Positions 19,381 through 24,639 of a DNA stretch of 24,639 nt are shown in pieces. Each line of letters opens with the position of its first letter. The stretch's first letter is position 1. The stretch is from assembly GCA_024364805.1 (NCBI GenBank), contig CM044516.1, positions 32,657,874-32,682,512 of the forward strand. Direction: 5' to 3'. The notes under the pieces were generated by a model, which saw only the letters and a program-made list of their open reading frames with translations, made no database searches and was not told the DNA's origin. Both the position numbers and the translations under genes were made by a program. Origin of the DNA: Euprymna scolopes (taxonomy: Eukaryota > Mollusca > Cephalopoda > Sepiida > Sepiolidae).

Positions 19381-19416
<36 letters not shown>
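19381..19416. repeat. Poly(A) run, 36 bases
   Basis: A pure A36 run. It creates a poly-lysine (or poly-phenylalanine on the other strand) stretch in overlapping ORFs, which are therefore spurious. Confidence 0.92.
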
Positions 19417-19417
<1 letters not shown>

Positions 19418-20290
19418 GCCAATCATTTGAGGCCCTAAGCGTCGCTCTGCGACCTTTAGTTTTGAAAGCCTTTGAAATTATGGAGACAAACAGCCAGACA
19501 TAGTGGGTTTTATAAATTAGATTTTCCAAATCGCTTTTTTGTATTAAATCATCTAAATATACATTTTGTATAACATGTCGTGATAAAATTTAAGCATTTT
19601 TATTTCTGTTAATTTAGATTCTTATTTCCAGAATGTGTTCTTTCTTAGAATAAAGTTCTGTTTATTTAAACTCGAATTTTCCAATTCCTTGCCTTAATTA
19701 ATCTTGTATTGCTCGAACTTGCTTTTGCCACAAGTTATTTTTCTGTTCAAATAGTTCTTGAACCAAATCTGGCCTGCGAGCAAAGATCAAGGTGTAATAA
19801 CTGTCCTGATGCTACTCTTAATTTTTCTTTCGTCAGTATAGGGAACACTATTCTCTACCAAGCCATTTTTCTGTTTGCTTACTTCCAGAGTGTCCCATAT
19901 GGAGATGGGTTCCCCTACATAAAAAGCAACCTTGTTTCACTGTTTGCTTTCGTGGCGAGGAAAATAAATACACATTCTTGACTCTTACGAAAATCACACT
20001 CGTGTCACAATGTGGCGTCCTAATGAGCAAGTGTTCAGTTTCTAATATTTTATTTCTGACTATTTCGCATATTTTAATCGGTGTTTTGCTCGATAAAACA
20101 ATTAACATTCATAGGTATTTTTTATCAGTTGTGCCTTGTTGGAACTGCCCGGGAACTTCTGTATGCTTTGTTTCGCTCTTTGTAAACTAAAGGTAGTTTT
20201 TTCCCCAGTCTTTTTTTATATTTGGACAGAGGGATAGTTTCCAGAGTAGATATTTGTTTGTTTTTTTTCTGACATTGATATTAAACAAGC
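19417..20290. other. No gene supported
   Basis: Several ORFs of 70-90 codons overlap on both strands, none with a recognisable domain. The start (GAGGCCCTAAGCGTCGCTCT) resembles ends of hAT-like repeats but I cannot define an element. Confidence 0.4.
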
Positions 20291-20320
20291 CTAGGTCCAT
20301 GGTGTTGCCCGGGTGTTTGG
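20291..20320 (-). repeat. Helitron-like 3' terminus fragment (minus strand)
   Basis: On the minus strand ACACCCGGGCAACACCATGG is followed by ACCTAG, closely resembling the 3' ends of the other Helitron-like copies. The base after CTAG is G rather than T and no matching 5' end was found, so this is an eroded fragment. Confidence 0.42.
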
Positions 20321-20501
20321 AGGTGTGTTGAGCAAGCAAAATAATAATAATAAAAGCGATAATAGGTAGACAAGCTTGAATCCGTACAGTGAAAAAGAAA
20401 AAGAACGTGAAAAAAACTGACGTCTTTGCCGTTGCGTCCATCGAGAAACAGAAAGTGACGAAGCTTTAAATTTAAGCTAGTCAATCAAAAAGGGGATGAC
20501 T

Positions 20502-20657
20502 TTCGAAAAGTATTGGCGAAAAAGGCGACCTTTACCTATAGAAAATTTCCCAGTGGGGAATAAATATTTTTAGCCAATTTTTCGATATTCGTCATCTGAA
20601 GGGTCGGGCTGTACAATGATACTAATCTCGTATAAATCCGTCGCCTTTCTCGAAAGT
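20502..20657. repeat. Weak foldback (GACTTTCGAAAAG...GGCGAAAAAGGCGAC)
   Basis: ACTTTCGA and AAAGGCGAC at 20500-20531 recur inverted as GTCGCCTTTCTCGAAAGT at 20640-20657, with an interruption in the left arm. Possibly an eroded MITE. Confidence 0.3.
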
Positions 20658-21710
20658 TTAAGGCTAACATACATACATTTTAACACAGGTGAGATTTATA
20701 TTGTAGATTGATTGCTATATGTTCATGTTTAATATCGAAGTTTTTTCATAGATATATTTGAAAACAGATTTCCATTTTCTTTTGCGATTTATTCTTATGA
20801 ATCTAACGTGGAAATATCGAAAGGCAATATCCTCAGATGTTTAGATTTAACACGGTAGTGAACATGAAGATGTCCACAACGTTCTGTTTTGATCATGGTT
20901 CCTTTCATATTTGGAGAGCTTCATGTTAATATATTTGAGCTAACCTAGACAATACTATCTTTATCTTTTAGCCGTCGCGGAACCTCGTGATCTGTAGGGA
21001 TTGGGTCAGCATAACGTGCTACCTTCATTTTTCATTGCGATAAATTCGCCTTGAGCAGCCTTTGTACAAACAGACTTTTGAGATAGTATGCTCTTACCTA
21101 AATGTAGTATTTAGGTGACCAATGGATTTTCCTTCACATTAGTGGATATTTATCTCATGATTTGTGTTATTTAAAAGAATCCTCAATTCTATTATATCTT
21201 CTCACAAAACATTAAAAGAATGTCTGTTTGGATAATTAATGGTAGAATCGCTGAATAATGGGAGGGGATATGAGATATGTCCGAGTAAGTATTAAAAATC
21301 CTATTTCAAACATTGCGTGAACGGTGATTTCAAGTAAAATATTAGTTCATTTTAACTATCAAAACTCGAGAAATGCATTATTAAAACCGACTAAATAAAA
21401 TTCAAGATGGTTGTCACCTGGAATTTCGTAGGGCAAATAGCAGTATTGAACAAGCGACATCACCTACTTCACTTTATATGTTCAATCCAGTCAGAAAGCT
21501 GCTTCTTGATGGAGTTAAGTTTATATCCTTATATTCGGAGGGCACCGTTTCACCAAATAATACTCACATAAACCGATTTTGTATCTGAGTCTAGCCTCGA
21601 GGAATAGCAATTTAATAGGGCGGCACGTAATTCCGTACATTCGTAATCAACTATTTTATACAAGACGGTTATATTGTCAATTTAGAATTATAATCAACAT
21701 TGTAGGCAGA
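20658..21710. other. No gene seen
   Basis: About 1 kb of AT-rich sequence without supportable features. Confidence 0.4.
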
Positions 21711-21775
21711 TGGACGTTGTGTAGTGGTTAACGAAACGAGCTGGCGTTCTGCGTATTCGAAGCTCGGATCTTGTT
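21711..21775 (+). repeat. tRNA-like segment (SINE head or captured pol III promoter)
   Basis: GTTGTGTAGTGGTTAACG (21716-21733) resembles an A box and TATTCGAAGCTCG (21754-21766) a B box, spaced as in tRNA-derived SINEs. The GTGGTTAACG core is the same as in the Helitron-like pair at 5090-6574, but flanking Helitron termini were not found here. Confidence 0.45.
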
Positions 21776-22099
21776 CGTTTTTATAGAAATTACTTTCACT
21801 TAGGATATTGAGAGTATTCCTGTGACAACTCCCCTGCGTGATGTGTTTTTATCGAAAAATATCGAAGAGTTTATAACTAGAATTTTGGATTCGTACTGTA
21901 TGAATACGATCAGTATTGTTTGTCCTATATGTCTATTTTAAGAAATGTAAAGATGCCGAGTGCACTTATACTTAAAATGCAATCTTTTTATTTACACCTA
22001 GTGATTTCTCTCCCCATTTTTTCTTAAGTACTCATAATTCCTAGTTGGCAACTTATTTCATTTCTTCCCTTTCAGTAATCTCCTGACTCGGTGAGGGTC
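21776..22099. other. No gene seen
   Basis: AT-rich intergenic sequence. Confidence 0.4.
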
Positions 22100-22178
22100 C
22101 AGCACACGTGGTATGGCGCATTTGTATCTCACCGTTCAAAGAACGGTGAGATACAAATGCGCCATACCACGTGTGCTG
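22100..22178. repeat. Perfect 38-bp inverted repeat with a 3-base spacer
   Basis: The left arm 22100-22137 starts CAGCACACGTGGTATGGCGC. The right arm 22141-22178 is its exact reverse complement, with AAA between. No mismatch in 38 pairs, unlike every other inverted repeat in the window. It contains an E-box (CACGTG) in each arm. A transcript from either strand would form a long perfect hairpin. No direct flanking duplication is seen. Confidence 0.95.
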
Positions 22179-23043
22179 TATTTATTTGCTTCCCCACTTA
22201 GCAAATTAGGCACAAGGCCGTTTTTTAATGTGGAGAGAGAGGAGGGAAGGAAAAGGGGGACCAGCTCCCGAGAGGTGGGAAATGGGAGCTGGATAGTAAC
22301 TGTTGGTATGAAGGGTTGCCCCTGCATTGACCAAGGTCAGATATGTGGGGTTACCCTCACATATGGTCTTTGCTTGCAGTATCTGTCGGAATATACTACA
22401 CTTTGATTTTGTCGCCCGTGCCGCACAAGGCGGCGCGGCTTTGAACGGTAACAGCTATGAATTGAACTCCTTCATTATTTATTTTATTTTATTTAATTAT
22501 TTATTTTTTTGCCATTTTTAAATCATGGAAATATTTTGTTTTTAAATGTGATAATACATTAATTTTTCTTGATATTTATACCTTTTTAAAAAATTGTAAA
22601 CCATAGATATTAAAAAAATAACACAAACTTGTGTATCCTGCGACTATTTGTAAATAAATGTGATCTAAATCTAAGATTTAAAAAATGTTCCTCGGGTATT
22701 ATTTATTTCATTGTATGATTTTTATATCCTTATGAACAAGATACAAGTGATTCAAACTTTTCAACATATCCGGAACAAGCAGGAAAACTGTATAAAAAAA
22801 AACCTTTTTGTATTAGTGTGTAAACATCACGTGGGACAGACTGATTGGAGAACTCAAGTAAAAAAACAAACTGAAACTGATTTGCAATTTCCCACCGCAT
22901 CAGGAAATGCTCAGTTAATTATACAAGAGCCCATCTAATTACGTCGTAACAATTTTATATACTTTATACCGGTTAAAATTGTGGCTTGAAATTATAACCA
23001 GCATTGCATTACTTTTGCATGTTGTAAATTGTTATCTTAAACA
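22179..23043. other. No gene supported; GC-richer block at ~22215-22450
   Basis: A purine-rich, GC-richer block follows the palindrome and contains a second, imperfect inverted repeat (AGATATGTGGGG ... CCTCACATATGGTCT, 22338-22365). It may be part of the same non-autonomous element as the palindrome: TTGAACGGTAAC at 22440-22451 echoes the palindrome centre ACCGTTCAAAGAACGGT. No coding function visible. Confidence 0.4.
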
Positions 23044-23735
23044 CTAGCAGTTCAGCCCGGCTTAGCTAGGGTCCTATGTACTGTCCATAACTTTATGTGC
23101 ATATTATATATATATATTAAAAAGCTTGCCACATGTCTGAATACCCGATATGTATAATTTCACTGTTTAGACACAAAATTGGCTGAATTGTTTGCTAGAC
23201 AGGACAAAGATAAAATTTCTTCAACTTTGACAACTCGGCAGCCAAATTCTCTCACGATTAACAAGGTTTCTCTATGTGACTACAATTTATGTAAAATTTC
23301 AAATGTTTAGACCACAAGGTGGCTGAGTAATTTTTTAGAAACCGCAGAGAGATTTTTTTTTTTTTAAATTTTGATTCTTAACATTTATTGTTTTGGGGTC
23401 AAATCAAATTAAATTTATTGTTTTGGGGTCAAATCAAATTAAATTTATTGTTTTGGGGTCAAATCAAATTAAAAAGTTGGAGCCATCTCCAAGTAACCTA
23501 CATGTAAAATTTAAAATGCAGTGATCAAAAATTTGCGGAGGAGATTGGTAGAGTTTTCAAATGCCTCTTGACAGCCATATTTCTGGCTGAAAATCAATTA
23601 AAAACATTTTCCCAAATTTCAATACCCTTATGTCAAATTTCGAGTCTGTAGACTGAAAATTGATAGAGTATAGAAATGTACACAGACAGACCGATATTTG
23701 ACTTTTATAGACACATATATATATATATATATAGA
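23044..23735 (-). mobile_element. Non-autonomous Helitron-like element (minus strand)
   Basis: On the minus strand it begins A|TCTATATATATATATATATG...TATAAAAGTC at 23735 and ends GCCGGGCTGAACTGCTAG at 23044 followed by T. These are Helitron-type TC...CTAG ends inserted between A and T, with no target duplication. The 5' part contains CGGTCTGTCTGTGTAC, a motif common in animal Helitron-like repeats. The element is 692 bp, carries no long ORF, and contains the perfect 30-bp triplication at 23383-23472. Confidence 0.68.
23383..23472 (+). repeat. Three identical 30-bp tandem copies
   Basis: A 30-bp unit containing TTTATTGTTTTGGGGTCAAA is present three times head to tail without any difference, inside the Helitron-like element. 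Identity implies recent expansion or an assembly or slippage effect. Confidence 0.95.
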
Positions 23736-23868
23736 TTAGTTGTAGTATTAGTATTGATATTATTATTATTAATATCTGAAACAGTTAGTGCATGCGATTT
23801 AAATATTTTTCTAAGAACTACCATATGAAATGTAATCTTATATTTTTTTATGAAATAGTAATTATATA
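23736..23868. other. Short AT-rich spacer between two Helitron-like elements
   Basis: Contains a short TTA-rich run. No gene. Confidence 0.4.
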
Positions 23869-23933
23869 CTAGTAGTCAATCCGGCATTGTCCAGTCATAT
23901 AATACGCATAAATATTATTTTGACTCTTATAGA
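23869..23933 (-). mobile_element. 65-bp mini-Helitron (both termini, almost no interior)
   Basis: On the minus strand A|TCTATAAGAGTCAAAAT starts at 23933 and GGACAATGCCGGATTGACTA then CTAG|T ends at 23869. The 5' end resembles TATAAAAGTCAAATAT of the 23044-23735 element, and the 3' end resembles the CGGGCAATGCCG family ends. It looks like an internally deleted copy made of the two termini only. Confidence 0.5.
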
Positions 23934-24468
23934 TATATGAACGTCTTTTTTTAATTGTTTAAAACAATGAATATTAGTTATGCCGAGGAAAAAACGTTTA
24001 ATCGAACTGACATCTTGATAACGTCAGATTATTGGCGAAAATTCGGACTTTAACAAAAACATAAATAAGATTATTTTTTTTCATTTCACATCATTTTCAG
24101 GTTTTCAACTTTTTAATTTAAATTCACAATAAAATGTTTTCTAAAATGTGTGACTTTACATTGCTTATATAAAAATAACGTTTATTTAAACAAAAAAATG
24201 GATTAAATGTAATGCAAATAATTGTTATTAAACTATTTTTTTATGAAAACTCTATTTTATTGAATAAAGTTCAATTTGAATCTGAGCGTGTTCCTTTCTT
24301 GTCTTTTTTTAACACACTATTTTTTATCCTCGACAGTTATTATATATTCCTTTCCAGCATTAAAACACAATATGTCGATTACTAGGTTATACCTTCTAGG
24401 TCGCACAGAATCGAATAAACAGGAAAAGTAATCACAAGAACGGTTAAGACGCTTATTTTGCTGTCGAA

Positions 24469-24506
<38 letters not shown>

Positions 24507-24594
24507 AACGTAATTTCCACATCGAGATCAAGGATTTTATATTTCTCCATAAGCAATTAACTGCGTTTTCATTGTAATTGTGATACATGTTTGT
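23934..24594. other. No gene supported; (AT)15 at 24471-24500
   Basis: AT-rich. Minus-strand ORFs here run through the AT microsatellite and are spurious. Confidence 0.45.
24471..24500. repeat. (AT)15 microsatellite
   Basis: Thirty bases of perfect AT dinucleotide repeat followed by an A run. Confidence 0.93.
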
Positions 24595-24639
24595 TTTTGT
24601 TGTTTTTTACATGGGTGTCACCACTTATCAAGGCCCAGA
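24595..24639 (-). mobile_element. 3' end of a second jockey/CR1-like LINE copy (runs off the window)
   Basis: On the minus strand the window edge reads GGGCCTTGATAAGTGGTGAC then ACCCATGTAAAAAACAAC, nearly the same as the 3' terminus of the LINE at 12156 (GGGCCTTAATAAGTGGTGAT...GTGTAAAAA). This must be the 3' UTR and A-rich tail of another copy in the same orientation, with its body to the right of the window. Confidence 0.65.

Noticed and set aside
19246-19529. Overlapping ORFs on both strands around the poly(A) run
   Set aside because: Poly-lysine and poly-phenylalanine stretches come from the A36 homopolymer.
19848-20108. Minus-strand ORF with GCFLCRGTHLHMGH, reminiscent of a retroelement zinc knuckle
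   Set aside because: Only one partial Cys/His cluster, with no neighbouring gag or pol homology. Too weak to call a fossil element.
22113-22406. 97-codon ORF starting in the palindrome
   Set aside because: The start lies in the left arm of an inverted repeat, the same residues appear on the other strand, and there is no domain.
23383-23472. CRISPR-like array
   Set aside because: Three identical adjoining units without variable spacers; a minisatellite in eukaryotic DNA.
24317-24588. Minus-strand ORFs near the right edge
   Set aside because: They read through the (AT)15 microsatellite as repeated I-Y and have no domain.

Overview
The window is AT-rich, intron-bearing animal DNA crowded with decayed transposable elements. 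Non-LTR retrotransposon remnants (jockey/CR1-like and RTE-like), Helitron-type elements ending in CTAG, hAT-type MITEs, tRNA-like sequences and a 5S rRNA-derived sequence all point to an invertebrate metazoan such as a mollusc, chelicerate, crustacean or cnidarian. The sequence alone does not settle which. There is no bacterial-style operon structure, CRISPR array or intact viral gene.

Two protein-coding genes stand out. Both are divergent relatives of FEM1, the substrate receptor of CUL2-RING ubiquitin ligases, and they lie head to head about 11.4 kb apart. FEM1-like A (minus strand, 2652-4391, 579 aa) is one long exon with the whole FEM1 architecture: N-terminal ankyrin repeats, the FEM1 central helical signature, C-terminal ankyrin repeats and a C-terminal VHL-box-like motif. 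FEM1-like B (plus strand, 15832-17373, 513 aa) matches A from end to end by eye but stops before the VHL box. It is therefore either a truncated gene, a young pseudogene, or a gene with more exons. In both genes a 3' splice acceptor AG directly abuts the start ATG, so both appear to have inherited a 5'-UTR intron from a common ancestor.

Layout: 1-690 unassigned; 691-799 5S rRNA-derived sequence; 1091-1380 RTE-like LINE tail; 2652-4391 FEM1-like A; 4604-6982 a pair of direct repeats around two Helitron-like elements joined head to tail; 7441-7730 foldback repeat; 8821 poly(A) run; 9536 short repeat; 10299-10469 hAT MITE with 8-bp target duplication; 10667-10767 LINE tail; 10776-11449 Helitron-like element (minus); 11601-11654 CRE-half-site minisatellite; 12156-12872 5'-truncated jockey-like LINE (minus); 13655-13899 a possible membrane-protein exon (minus); 14058-14429 foldback and repeat; 15832-17447 FEM1-like B and its decayed tail; 18632-18712 tRNA-like sequence (minus); 21711-21775 tRNA-like sequence; 22100-22178 perfect palindrome; 23044-23735 Helitron-like element (minus); 23869-23933 a 65-bp mini-Helitron; 24595-24639 the 3' end of another copy of the jockey-like LINE.

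The most interesting points are the FEM1-like pair, with apparent loss of the cullin-recruiting end in one copy, and a Helitron-like family that carries an internal tRNA-like (pol III A/B box) segment and has inserted end to end.
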